Translations under genes and position numbers: made by a program | Source: an uncultured Actinomycetes bacterium | GTDB lineage: Bacteria; Actinomycetota; Thermoleophilia; Solirubrobacterales; 70-9 | Reading direction: 5' to 3' | Assembly: GCA_937907435.1 (NCBI GenBank) | Contig: CALCIA010000214.1 | Location: forward strand, 1-52,829 | Length of the DNA stretch: 52,829 bases | The notes under the pieces: generated by a model | What the model saw: only the letters and a program-made list of their open reading frames with translations | Databases searched by the model: none | What the model was told of the DNA's origin: nothing | Part shown: positions 18,977 through 28,108 of the stretch, piece after piece | Layout of the letters: each line of letters starts with the position of its first letter | How positions within the stretch are numbered: position 1 is the first letter of the stretch

Positions 18977-21900
18977 ATGCTCAGTGCGCTGATCGACCTC
19001 AGTCTGAAGAACCGGTTCGTCGTCCTGCTCCTGGCGGTCATCCTGATCGTCTTCGGGGTCCGGGCCGCCAAGCAGTTGCCCCTGGATGCCTTCCCCGACA
19101 CGACTCCCGTGCAGGTGCAGGTCAACACGAACGCCCCGGAGCTGTCGCCCGAGGAGGTCGAACGACTTATCACCTTCCCGGTGGAGTACGCGATGGGCGG
19201 CCTGAAAGGGCTGGAGGAGGTCCGCTCGGTCTCCAAGTTCGGCCTCTCGCAGGTCGTGCTCATCTTCAGCGACGACACGGACATCTACTTCGCTCGCCAG
19301 CAGATCAACGAGCGGCTGGGCGAGGCCGAGTTGCCCGAGGGGGTCCCCGAGCCCACGATGGGGCCGGTGGCGACCGGGCTGGGCGAGGTCTACCACTACC
19401 TCCTCTCCAGCGAGAACCCCGAGATCGACCTGACCGAGTTGCGGACCTTGCAGGATTGGGTGATCCGCCCTCGGCTGCGGCGGGTGCCGGGGGTGGCCGA
19501 GATCAATCCCTGGGGCGGCCTGGCCAAGCAATTCCAGGTGCGCGCCAATCCCGCCAAGCTAATTAAGTATGGTTTGACCCTTGACGACGTAATCCTCGCC
19601 CTCAAGGAAAACAACCAGAACGTCGGCGGCGGCTACGTCGTGCGGGCGGATGAATCGAGCCTGGTGCAAGGCGTCGGCCGGACAACCAATATCGATGAGA
19701 TCGCCGAGGTCGTCATCACGGCCGTCGATGGGGTGCCAATCCGCGTCAAGGACGTGGCCGAGGTCGGCATCGGCCACGTGATCCGTCGCGGCGGCACGAC
19801 CGCCAACGGCCAGGGGGAGGTCGTCCTCGGCCTGGCCTTCATGCGGATGGGCGAGAACTCGCGAGACGTGACGATGGCCCTGGACAGGGCGATGGAGGAC
19901 GTCCGCAAGGCGATGCCCCCCGGCGTCAAGATCGATGTGGTCTACGAACGAACCGATCTCATTAATCAGGTGCTGCACACCGTCGAACGGAGCCTGTTCG
20001 AGGGGGCGGTCCTGGTCATCGCCGTCCTGTTCGCCTTCCTGGGCAACCTCCGCGCGGGCCTGATCGTCGCCTCGGTGATTCCCCTGTCGATGCTCTTCGC
20101 CGTCACCATGATGGAGAAGGTGGGCATCGCCGGCAGCTTGATGAGCCTGGGGGCGATCGACTTCGGCCTCGTCGTGGACGGCGCGGTCGTCATGGTTGAG
20201 AACAGCGTGCGCCATCTCGCCCATGATCGCTCGGATCGGAAGAAGTTGGACATCATCCGGGACGCGGCCGTCGAGGTCCGCAAGCCGACGATGTTCGGCG
20301 AACTCATCATCATGATCGTGTACCTGCCGATCCTGACCCTGCAAGGGGTCGAGGGGAAACTGTTCCGGCCGATGGCGCTGACGGTCGTCTTCGCGCTGGC
20401 CGGATCAATGTTGATGTCGCTGACCTTGATACCCGTTCTCGCGTCGCTCGGCCTCTCCCGGAAGGTGAAGGACAAGGAGACCTTCATCGACCGGATGGCT
20501 CACAAGGTATTCCAACCGTTGCTCCATCTGGGGCTGCGGTTCCCGTGGGCCACCCTCATCCTCGTCGGGACGATCACGGTGGCCACGACGATCCTGGGCC
20601 TGGGCCTCGGCTCGGAGTTCGTCCCCCGGCTGAACGAGGGGTCGATCGTCATCAACACCGTCCGCCTGGCCAGCGTCAGCTTGGAAGAATCGCTGGAGTA
20701 CGGCACGCGGATCGAGGCGATCCTGAAGGAGGCATTCCCCGACGAGATCGAGTCGATCTGGAGCCGAACCGGGACCGCCGAGGTGGCGACCGACCCGATG
20801 GGCTTCGAGGTGACGGACGTTTACGTCATGCTCACGCCCCGCGAGGGCCGGTATCCGATCGAGCGTCCGCCGCTGCTCAGTCCCCCCGCGACGTGGTGGC
20901 GCTACTGGACGCAGAAGCCCCAGGGGGGCTGGAAGCAGGCCAAGACCCAGGAGGAACTCGTCGCGAAGATGGCCGAGGTGACGGAGACGCTGCCCGGCAT
21001 GCGGGCCGTCTACAGCCAGCCGATCGAGTTGCGCATCAACGAGATGGTCGCGGGCATCCGGGCCGACCTGGGGATCAAGCTCTTCGGGCCCGACCTGGAG
21101 GTGCTCAAGGAGAAAGCCGCCGAGATCGAGGCGGTGGTCGAGGAGATCCCCGGCGCGGCCGATGTCAGCACCGAGCAGATCACGGGCCTGGCCGTCCTGC
21201 GGGTCGAGGTCGATCGGCAGGCGCTCTCGCGTTACGGGGTCTCGGGGCGGCAGGTGCTCGATGCCGTCAAGGCGGCCGGGGGGATTACAGTCGGCGAGAT
21301 CATCGAGCCCGACCGGCGGTTCCCATTGGCGGTTCGGCTCCCCATGTCGTATCGCGACGACCCCCAGGCCCTGGAGCAGATCCTGATCCCGACGGCCTCC
21401 GGCGAACGGCTCCCCTTGACGCGCCTGGCCCGGCTGGAGGAGATCACCGGCCCCTCGACGATCCAGCGGGAGTGGGGCGAGCGACGGATCATCGTCCAGA
21501 CCAACGTGCGGGGTCGCGACATCGGCTCCTTCGTCGAGGAGGCCCAGGAGAAGATCGACAGCCAGGTGCAACTGCCGACCGGCTACACGATCGAATGGGG
21601 CGGCCAGTTCGAGAACATGCAGCGCGCCGAGAAGCGGCTGATGATCGTCGTGCCGCTGGCCCTGGCCCTGATCATGAGCCTCTTGTACATGACGTTCCAC
21701 TCGTTCCGCGACGCCCTGATGATCTTCAGCGGGGTGCTCTTCGCAAGGGCCGGCGGGGTGCTGGGCCTGTGGGTCATGGGCTTGCCGTTCACCATCTCGG
21801 CGGGGGTCGGGTTCGTGGTCCTGGCCGGGGCGTCGATGCTGGAGGGTCTGGTCCTGGTCAGCTACATCCGCGATCGGATGGCCCACGGGGTTCCCAAGCC

Positions 21901-22198
21901 CGAGGCGATCGAGCAGGCGCGCCTCGCCCGATTGCGGCCGGTTCTGATGACCAGCCTGGTGGCGGCGTTGGGGTTCGTCCCCATGATGCTCTCGACGGGC
22001 ATCGGTGCCGAGGTGCAACGCCCCCTGGCCACGGTCGTCTTCTTCGGCGTGCTCTGCGACACCTTCCTGACCATGCTGGCGTTGCCGGTCCTCTACCTCC
22101 TGTTCGGCAAGGGACCCGAGCCGATGGCCTCAACCACCGTGAGTGGGCCTCACGAGGGGAACGGCGCCGTCGTGGACCAGCAGGTTGCGACGGCCTGA
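18977..22198 (+). CDS. czcA: CzcA-type HME-RND permease (Zn/Co/Cd)
   Basis: The 1073-residue inner-membrane proton/metal antiporter is of normal family length. TM4 contains AIDFGLVVDGAVVMVEN with D395, D401 and E408. This is the spacing of the essential D402/D408/E415 of Cupriavidus CzcA and the signature of the divalent-cation (Zn, Co, Cd) class. TM1 is NRFVVLLLAVILIVFGVRA, and the porter halves and second TM bundle follow in the usual order. AGGAGGGAG lies upstream of the ATG at 18977. It is followed within 30 bp by the CDF gene, so transcription is probably shared. Confidence 0.95.
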   Translation: MLSALIDLSLKNRFVVLLLAVILIVFGVRAAKQLPLDAFPDTTPVQVQVNTNAPELSPEEVERLITFPVEYAMGGLKGLEEVRSVSKFGLSQVVLIFSDDTDIYFARQQINERLGEAELPEGVPEPTMGPVATGLGEVYHYLLSSENPEIDLTELRTLQDWVIRPRLRRVPGVAEINPWGGLAKQFQVRANPAKLIKYGLTLDDVILALKENNQNVGGGYVVRADESSLVQGVGRTTNIDEIAEVVITAVDGVPIRVKDVAEVGIGHVIRRGGTTANGQGEVVLGLAFMRMGENSRDVTMALDRAMEDVRKAMPPGVKIDVVYERTDLINQVLHTVERSLFEGAVLVIAVLFAFLGNLRAGLIVASVIPLSMLFAVTMMEKVGIAGSLMSLGAIDFGLVVDGAVVMVENSVRHLAHDRSDRKKLDIIRDAAVEVRKPTMFGELIIMIVYLPILTLQGVEGKLFRPMALTVVFALAGSMLMSLTLIPVLASLGLSRKVKDKETFIDRMAHKVFQPLLHLGLRFPWATLILVGTITVATTILGLGLGSEFVPRLNEGSIVINTVRLASVSLEESLEYGTRIEAILKEAFPDEIESIWSRTGTAEVATDPMGFEVTDVYVMLTPREGRYPIERPPLLSPPATWWRYWTQKPQGGWKQAKTQEELVAKMAEVTETLPGMRAVYSQPIELRINEMVAGIRADLGIKLFGPDLEVLKEKAAEIEAVVEEIPGAADVSTEQITGLAVLRVEVDRQALSRYGVSGRQVLDAVKAAGGITVGEIIEPDRRFPLAVRLPMSYRDDPQALEQILIPTASGERLPLTRLARLEEITGPSTIQREWGERRIIVQTNVRGRDIGSFVEEAQEKIDSQVQLPTGYTIEWGGQFENMQRAEKRLMIVVPLALALIMSLLYMTFHSFRDALMIFSGVLFARAGGVLGLWVMGLPFTISAGVGFVVLAGASMLEGLVLVSYIRDRMAHGVPKPEAIEQARLARLRPVLMTSLVAALGFVPMMLSTGIGAEVQRPLATVVFFGVLCDTFLTMLALPVLYLLFGKGPEPMASTTVSGPHEGNGAVVDQQVATA

Positions 22199-22226
22199 AT
22201 CAGGCTTGGGGGGCGTGGAGACAATC

Positions 22227-23120
22227 ATGAGTCAGTCCGATGTACAGACACCCGCCGGTCGGCATCAGCGGCGGCTGGCCATCGTCTTCGCGTTGACGGG
22301 GTTGTACCTCGTCGCCGAGGTCGTCGGCGGCCTCCTCACGAACAGCCTGGCGCTGCTGGCCGACGCCGGGCACATGCTGACCGACGTGGCCGGGCTGGGG
22401 CTGGCGCTGCTGGCCATCCGGTTCGCCGAACGCCCCGCGAGCCCGGAACGCACCTACGGCTACCACCGCGTCGAGATCCTGGCGGCCTTGACCAACGCGG
22501 TCGTGCTCTTCGGCATCTCGTTCTACATCCTCTACGAAGCCTACCGGCGGCTCCTCGACCCGCCGGAGGTGGCCAGCGGGTGGATGCTCCTCGTCGCGGC
22601 GATCGGTCTGGCCGTTAACCTCGTCGGGATGCACCTGCTGCACGCCGGTTCGAGCGAGAGCCTGAACATGAGGGGGGCGTACTTCGAGGTGCTGTCCGAC
22701 ATGCTGACCTCGATCGGCGTCATCGTCGCCAGCGTCGTCATGTGGGCGACGGGATGGTACTACGCCGACCCGCTCTTCTCGGCGGGCATCGGCCTGTTCA
22801 TCCTGCCGCGCACCTGGAAGCTGATGAGCGATGCGGTCCATGTGCTCCTGGAGGGCACGCCTTCGGATGTCAACTTGCCGGCGATCCGCGAGGCGATCGA
22901 AGGCGTCACGGGCGTCTCGGGCGTCCACGACCTGCACGCTTGGTCGCTGACCTCCGGCGTCAACGCCCTGAGCGTGCATGTGGTCCTGGCCGAGAAAGCC
23001 GACTTTGGCGCCGTCCTGACCGCCGTGCATCGGCTCGTCACCTCGGACTTCCCGATCGCGCACACCACGGTCCAAGTTGAGCCCTCGGGCTTCGAGGAAC
23101 AGGGGCAGCCACATCCCTGA
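22227..23120 (+). CDS. czcD: CDF-family metal/proton exporter (CzcD-like)
   Basis: The 297-residue cation diffusion facilitator has six membrane segments. Transport-site residues are visible in TM2 (AGHMLTD, H49 and D53) and TM5 (FEVLSD, E154 and D158), the CzcD-like form of the H/E-x3-D pairs. A cytoplasmic C-terminal domain carries VSGVHDLHAWSLTSG. It should move Zn, Co or Cd from the cytoplasm to the periplasm, where CzcCBA can remove it. GTGGAG lies 6 nt before the ATG at 22227; the longer frame to 22143 overlaps the end of czcA. Confidence 0.93.
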   Translation: MSQSDVQTPAGRHQRRLAIVFALTGLYLVAEVVGGLLTNSLALLADAGHMLTDVAGLGLALLAIRFAERPASPERTYGYHRVEILAALTNAVVLFGISFYILYEAYRRLLDPPEVASGWMLLVAAIGLAVNLVGMHLLHAGSSESLNMRGAYFEVLSDMLTSIGVIVASVVMWATGWYYADPLFSAGIGLFILPRTWKLMSDAVHVLLEGTPSDVNLPAIREAIEGVTGVSGVHDLHAWSLTSGVNALSVHVVLAEKADFGAVLTAVHRLVTSDFPIAHTTVQVEPSGFEEQGQPHP

Positions 23121-23296
23121 AAATTCGGGGGATTTTACTCATCCGGCAGGATCGGGCGTCCCGGATCTCCGGCCTATCAGGACTCCTTCAAGGGGTCGAT
23201 GGCGCGAGCCGAAGGATTCGGAAATCCGGTAATAGACCGACAACCGAGAATGATAGGAAGGGGTCGGATGTCCGGCCCATTACCAGGAGGGTAATC

Positions 23297-24928
23297 ATGA
23301 CCGTTATCCATCGCTTCATCCTGTGCGGCCTCGTGTCCGCATCCGTCACAGGCCTCGGCGCCCGTCACGCCCGTGGCCAGGGGGCCGCCGCCCTCGCCGA
23401 CGAGATCATCATCATCTCCCAGGGGCAGCGGGCGAAAGAGCGGGAACGGGACAGCACGCACTTGGGCGTCGTTCACGGGGCCGTGGAGCGGCCGTTCGAG
23501 AAGATTCCCGGAGCCGATGAGTCCCGCTTGGGCGAGCCCATCCCCGGGCCGAGGCCCGGGCCGCGCGATGTCCTGTCAGCGGCATCGCAACGACTACCGA
23601 CGGGGGCCTCCGACCGCCGCCAGGGGATTCTCCCTCCAGCACTCACCGAGGCGCCCCGGCCACAGCCGCCCCTGTACGGCGCGCTCCAACTGCCCACCGT
23701 CGAGGACGAGGGGCCGCCGAACGGCCTGACGCTCGAACAAGCCATCGCCCAGGTCATCCACTCCAACCCCGACCTAGCCGTCAAGTTCGAGGAGATCCCC
23801 AAGTCTCAGGCCGATATCCTCACCGCCGGCCTGTGGGGCAACCCGCTGGTCCTCGCCAGCGCCGGGGGCGTCCCTTACGGCAGCTACTCGCCGCAGCGGC
23901 CCGGGTCGAACGACTACAACATCACGATCGTCCAGCCCTTCGATGTCAACGGGAAGATCAGGGCTCGCACTCGCCTCGCCAACACGGCGAAGAGCGTGCT
24001 CGAGGCCCAATTCCAGGACGCCGTGCGGCTGGAAATCGATAACCTCTACACGGTCTGGGTTGAGGTCCTGAACGCCCGAACGACGGTCCAATACCTGCAA
24101 ACCAGCCTCGCAACCTCCGAGGCCCTGCTCAAGCCGGTGCGAGATCAGGTCCAAAAGGGGGTGGCCCCCGAAGCCGATCTCGACACCGTCGAGATCCAGC
24201 GCGAGACGACGGCAATCGCGTTGGAGGATGCGGTCACGCAGCTGCGCCAGGCCAAGCGGACGCTGGCCGTCCTGCTCGGCATCCCGCCCGCTCAGTCTGA
24301 CCAGATCGAGGTGCGCGGGACGATCCGCGACAGGGCGCCCACCCCGCCTCCGATTGAGGAGTTGCTCCGCCTGGCCCTCCACAACCGCCCCGACATGGTG
24401 GCCTACCGGCTCGGCGTCCGCTCTGCGACGGCCAACGTGGAGATGCAACACCGCGAGCGGTTCCCGGACGTTTTCGCCCTCTACACGCCATACAACTTCA
24501 CCGCGAACAACGACGACCCGATGACCCGAAGCGCGACCTCCTGGAGCGCCGGCGTGTTCGTTAGCGTCCCGCTCTTCAATCGCAACCAGGGCAATATCCG
24601 CCGCGCCGAGCGGAACGTGAGGCAAACCCAACTGGAAGTGGTCTCCATTGAGCGTCAGGTCGCCGCCGAAGTTCAGAACGCAGCCCTGGGGTACGAGACC
24701 ACACGAGCGGCGGTCGAGCGATTCGAGCGGGCCGTCCTCCCTCGCGCCCAGCGCCAGCGTGACGATCGATTCCGCCTGTACACTGAGGGACAGGAGAGCC
24801 TCGTCACCTACTTCGATGCCCAACGGGGCTACAACGAGGTCGTCCGCCAGTACCGCGACGCGCTCATCAGCCACCGCCGAAGCATGCTCCGGATCAATAC
24901 GGCCGTTGGACAGAGGATTTTGCCGTGA
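23297..24928 (+). CDS. czcC: CzcC-type outer-membrane factor
   Basis: The 543-residue protein has a signal peptide (ending GARHARGQG), a long low-complexity region to about residue 140, and two OEP repeats (NGLTLEQAIAQVIHSNPDLAV; IEELLRLALHNRPDMVAYR) with long coiled-coil helices. AGGAGGG sits 5 nt before the ATG. It is about 175 bp beyond the CDF gene in the same direction and is the expected exit duct for CzcBA. Unlike the classical czcCBA order, czcC comes last. Confidence 0.9.
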   Translation: MTVIHRFILCGLVSASVTGLGARHARGQGAAALADEIIIISQGQRAKERERDSTHLGVVHGAVERPFEKIPGADESRLGEPIPGPRPGPRDVLSAASQRLPTGASDRRQGILPPALTEAPRPQPPLYGALQLPTVEDEGPPNGLTLEQAIAQVIHSNPDLAVKFEEIPKSQADILTAGLWGNPLVLASAGGVPYGSYSPQRPGSNDYNITIVQPFDVNGKIRARTRLANTAKSVLEAQFQDAVRLEIDNLYTVWVEVLNARTTVQYLQTSLATSEALLKPVRDQVQKGVAPEADLDTVEIQRETTAIALEDAVTQLRQAKRTLAVLLGIPPAQSDQIEVRGTIRDRAPTPPPIEELLRLALHNRPDMVAYRLGVRSATANVEMQHRERFPDVFALYTPYNFTANNDDPMTRSATSWSAGVFVSVPLFNRNQGNIRRAERNVRQTQLEVVSIERQVAAEVQNAALGYETTRAAVERFERAVLPRAQRQRDDRFRLYTEGQESLVTYFDAQRGYNEVVRQYRDALISHRRSMLRINTAVGQRILP

Positions 24929-25264
24929 CCGAAGCGGCCCCAGCCGAATTCAGGAATAAGGACACTGCCTTGGTGCATGGTGTGGATGGCCGCGATGACG
25001 CGGTTTACCGTGGCTGCGGAGCCAGCCCTCGGCGGTCGGCTCGATCGCCTGGCGGATGCGGCCGAGTTGCTCAATGGATCGTCCGGCCAACAAGAATTAA
25101 TAAAGCTATTTTCGAATATGCCAAGAATCGGAACATGGGCCGCCCATCCCTTGATGATCGAGACCACACAGCACCATGCCTAGGATATGATCTCCGACCT
25201 GGTTAATGATATTATGTTTAATTTATTATAGCTTAACGTTCCTCCGCGTTTCGGGTTCAAGACC
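24929..25264. other. Gap with a degenerate coding remnant and an AT-rich patch
   Basis: No intact gene is visible. At 25034-25072 the minus strand encodes EQLGRIRQAIEPT, also present with small changes at 29707-29745. The remnant frame is closed by stops on both sides (about 45 codons). An AT-rich patch at 25200-25245 probably includes the promoter of the DUF5677 gene. Confidence 0.5.
25034..25072 (-). repeat. Degenerate 39-bp coding remnant, copy 1
   Basis: It encodes EQLGRIRQAIEPT on the minus strand; copy 2 at 29707-29745 encodes EQLGRIRQTLGPT. A 14-bp core, ATGCGGCCGAGTTG, is identical in both, at 25056-25069 and 29729-29742. The parent gene, possibly a transposase or another duplicated gene, was not identified. 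Confidence 0.5.
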
Positions 25265-26365
25265 ATGAGCGATGACGCCCCGATGTTCTCCGCCGATGAC
25301 GACGATCCTCTTTTGCTAGAGATCATCAATGGGCTGCTGGCGGAAGGAAAGCCAGAAGAGGAAATCGACCGGCACCTTCAGAACGTGCTCCCCGAAGCAA
25401 AGGCCCAGGCCGCTGCCCATCTGCTGGATGGATTGAGGGCCAGGGTCGATGAGATGTTCGCCGACCGGCGGCACATCCGCCGTGGATTCTTGAAACGCCA
25501 GCGTGAGAAATGGGGCAAGCCGCTCGTCCTCTTGTCCATGCTCATCGAAGCCGCCCGCGAAGCGGGCGAGGAATACAACCGCTCCTATCAGGATGTCGCC
25601 GCAGCCCAGCAGGATTTCGTCTTCGATGCCCTCCGCCGCCTGCATGCACGGGCCTGCCTAGTGGCTGGCGAAGTGCTCACGCTCATGGAGAGCGGATACC
25701 CTTCAGGAGCTATGGCCCGCTGGCGGACGTTGCACGAGATCGCTGTTGTCGGGCGTTTCCTCAGGGAGCAGGGAAAGGACGTTGCCGAGCAATATCTTCT
25801 TCACCACGTCGTGGATACATATAAGACGGCCACGGATTTCCAGAGGCATTGTCGCACGATCGGCTACGAGCCGTTTTCCGCTGAGGAAATCGCTCGGTTG
25901 CAGGCGGAGCGCGACAAGCTCTGTCAGCGGTTCGGCAAAGAATACAAGGCCCAATGGGGGTGGGCCGTCGAGGCACTGAAGCCGAAGCAGGCCAGCTTTG
26001 CGGAGATCGAGGCGGCAGTCTCCTTCGACCACCACAGGCCGTACTTCAAACTAGCCTGCCACTCCAACCATGCCGGAAGCAAGGGCATCCAATTCGACCT
26101 CGGCAACGCCCTGAATCCACCGGGTTCAGACTGCTTGCTCGCAGGCCCCAGCGACGCTGGTCTACTCGATCCGGGTACCTGCACGGCGGTCTCAATCCTT
26201 CAGGTCACGGCGAATCTTGTCCTGTACCGCAACGCGAAGCTGACGGCCCTGATTGTCATCGAATCCCTCAACCTGCTAACCGACGAAATCCTTGAATCGT
26301 TCGCCACGGCCGAAGCCGAGCTTGCCGCGAAAGCCGAAACGATGAGAATTCAGCGGCCGGAGTGA
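25265..26365 (+). CDS. DUF5677-type protein
   Basis: The 366-residue soluble, mostly helical protein has the DUF5677-like central segment: RLHARACLVAGEVLTLMESG followed by GAMARWRTLHEIAVVGRFL, then a His-rich stretch (FDHHRPYFKLACHSNHA). The family's function is unknown. No clear Shine-Dalgarno precedes the ATG at 25265; an AT-rich region upstream likely holds the promoter. It converges on the two-TM gene with an 18-bp gap. It is surrounded by recombinase and remnants and so belongs to an accessory segment. Confidence 0.75.
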   Translation: MSDDAPMFSADDDDPLLLEIINGLLAEGKPEEEIDRHLQNVLPEAKAQAAAHLLDGLRARVDEMFADRRHIRRGFLKRQREKWGKPLVLLSMLIEAAREAGEEYNRSYQDVAAAQQDFVFDALRRLHARACLVAGEVLTLMESGYPSGAMARWRTLHEIAVVGRFLREQGKDVAEQYLLHHVVDTYKTATDFQRHCRTIGYEPFSAEEIARLQAERDKLCQRFGKEYKAQWGWAVEALKPKQASFAEIEAAVSFDHHRPYFKLACHSNHAGSKGIQFDLGNALNPPGSDCLLAGPSDAGLLDPGTCTAVSILQVTANLVLYRNAKLTALIVIESLNLLTDEILESFATAEAELAAKAETMRIQRPE

Positions 26366-26383
26366 CGACTACCCCCTTGGCCG

Positions 26384-26905
26384 TCATCTCCACACCCGCT
26401 CTTCTCTCAGCCTGGCAGCCAACTTTCTGTCCAGCGACTTCAGCAAAGGCATCAGCTTGGACACATCTCTTTTCCCGCTCGGCAGAGTGAGAATACGGTA
26501 GCACTCGGCCACGATGGCATCGACCAGCTTTCCGTACCCCTTGAACTCTCTCAACGGATAGAGATCCTTCGGCAGCAACTCGAAGGGAGTTTTTTCAGTG
26601 TAAGGATTTCCTGCGGCGGATCTGACGTCATCCGCGAGCTGGTCGAGGTTTGGCCTCTCCCTCGCCAATCGTTTCTTGGCAGCCACCAGACTGTCCTTTT
26701 GATTTACATATATATCATTCCACTCATGATCTGAGATCGATTCCACGCCTAGCCTGTAGGCAAGGTGGATTGCAGCGGCAATCGTCGCCGCGATGGATAC
26801 GCCGAACGCCGCTCTCGACTCCGCGTTTGCATCGAAATACCACCAGAGGGAGGCCGCCACCAAAGCCACCACGGCTACCGCCAATTCCTTCGCAGGGTCG
26901 AACAT
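26384..26905 (-). CDS. Two-TM protein of unknown function
   Basis: The 173-residue protein begins with two hydrophobic helices (AVAVVALVAASLWWYF; AAFGVSIAATIAAAIHLAYRL) and continues as a charged, helical cytoplasmic domain (KKRLARERPNLDQLADDV). I do not recognise it. There is no strong ribosome site at the ATG. The gene is somewhat poorer in GC than its neighbours and sits between the DUF5677 gene and the recombinase, so horizontal origin is plausible. Confidence 0.6.
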   Translation of the reverse strand: MFDPAKELAVAVVALVAASLWWYFDANAESRAAFGVSIAATIAAAIHLAYRLGVESISDHEWNDIYVNQKDSLVAAKKRLARERPNLDQLADDVRSAAGNPYTEKTPFELLPKDLYPLREFKGYGKLVDAIVAECYRILTLPSGKRDVSKLMPLLKSLDRKLAARLREERVWR

Positions 26906-26939
26906 CTTGTTATCCGCGATGATGGGCGGTGTCTTTCGC

Positions 26940-27962
26940 TCAGCTCGAAATCCGCTCGACGATGTTCCGCGTCACCCGCTTCCGCCGCCGGTCGTAAAGG
27001 GCCGTGGTACGCGGCTCCGAATGCCCGGCCAGGTACTGCACATCCTCCAGCGGCACGCCTTGCGTCAGCAGGTCAGTCACCGCCGCCACTCGGAAGGAAT
27101 GCGGCGACAGCCGCTCCGGTAGCCCGGCGTCCTTGAGCCGTCGCTTGACCAGCTCGCAGATCGTCTTACTGGTCATGGCGTTGCCGGTCAGTTGCCCGGT
27201 TCGCCGCTTGAGCGATCGAAACAGCGGCCGGTCTTTTCCCTCGCCCGCGATGCCCGCCACGTCGACGTAAGCACGGATATATCCTTCCAGGTCGTGCCGC
27301 ACCGGGATTTCCCGGCTCTTGCCCCCCTTCTCGGCGAACCGCAGCACGAACTGCGTACCATCATACTGGAAATCGCCCAGCCGCAGCTTGGCGACCGCCC
27401 CGGCCCGGCACGCGGTGAATTTCAGCGTAGCGATGATCGCCCGGTCACGCAGGCCCACCAACAACGGCGTTTCGACCTGCCCGCCCTGGCCATCATCAAC
27501 CAGCTTGGCCACCTGGATCGAGGCCAGCAGCTTCCTCGCCTGCTCGACGGTGATCTCCGGCGTCTTGCCCTCGATCACTTGCTCCTTGACGCCCTTGGCC
27601 GTCGCCGCTGGATTCAGGATCACGACATGCCGGTTGACCAGCCGGTCGAAGAAGCCGCGTAACGCCGACAGGGCCAAATTCCGCTTGGCGGCCGAGCCGC
27701 CTAGGCCAACAAGGTATTGGCCGATCATGCCTGGAGTGATCGCCGGCAACTCCACTCCCTGCCCCTCGGCCCAGGCCAGGAAGCGTTTCACCGCCGCCAT
27801 GTAGGCTTTCTGCGTGTGCGGGTTGTGGTGCTCGGCGAAGAAGAACTCGTCCCAGGCGAACCGGGCCGCCCCCCCCGCCCTCTCAACTAAGACTGGCAAC
27901 GCATGTTGCTTAGACGATGCGATCTGGCCGGCGGCAGAAGCCGGGACGATTTCAGTGGACAT
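26940..27962 (-). CDS. Tyrosine recombinase / phage-type integrase
   Basis: The 340-residue site-specific recombinase has an N-terminal SAM-like core-binding domain (about 35-125) and a catalytic domain with the expected residues: R186 (TACRAGAV), H288 and R291 (SPHSFRVA), H314 (LAGHSEPRTTALYD) and nucleophile Y323. GAGAGGG lies 5 nt before the ATG at 27962; the frame extending to 28049 is not supported. It could resolve plasmid multimers or act on the accessory segment it lies in. No attachment site was identified with confidence. Confidence 0.92.
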   Translation of the reverse strand: MSTEIVPASAAGQIASSKQHALPVLVERAGGAARFAWDEFFFAEHHNPHTQKAYMAAVKRFLAWAEGQGVELPAITPGMIGQYLVGLGGSAAKRNLALSALRGFFDRLVNRHVVILNPAATAKGVKEQVIEGKTPEITVEQARKLLASIQVAKLVDDGQGGQVETPLLVGLRDRAIIATLKFTACRAGAVAKLRLGDFQYDGTQFVLRFAEKGGKSREIPVRHDLEGYIRAYVDVAGIAGEGKDRPLFRSLKRRTGQLTGNAMTSKTICELVKRRLKDAGLPERLSPHSFRVAAVTDLLTQGVPLEDVQYLAGHSEPRTTALYDRRRKRVTRNIVERISS

Positions 27963-28108
27963 GGGAACCCTCTCACATCGTTTGACGAGAGCCCGAAGGA
28001 TACTATCGCCGTAACTGGAAATAAAGGGGATTATTTCCGGCAAAATCACGTGCCCGAGAGACGAGTGAGGCGGCCATGGTTCCCCGGCCCATCATCACGG
28101 TGTCCGAA

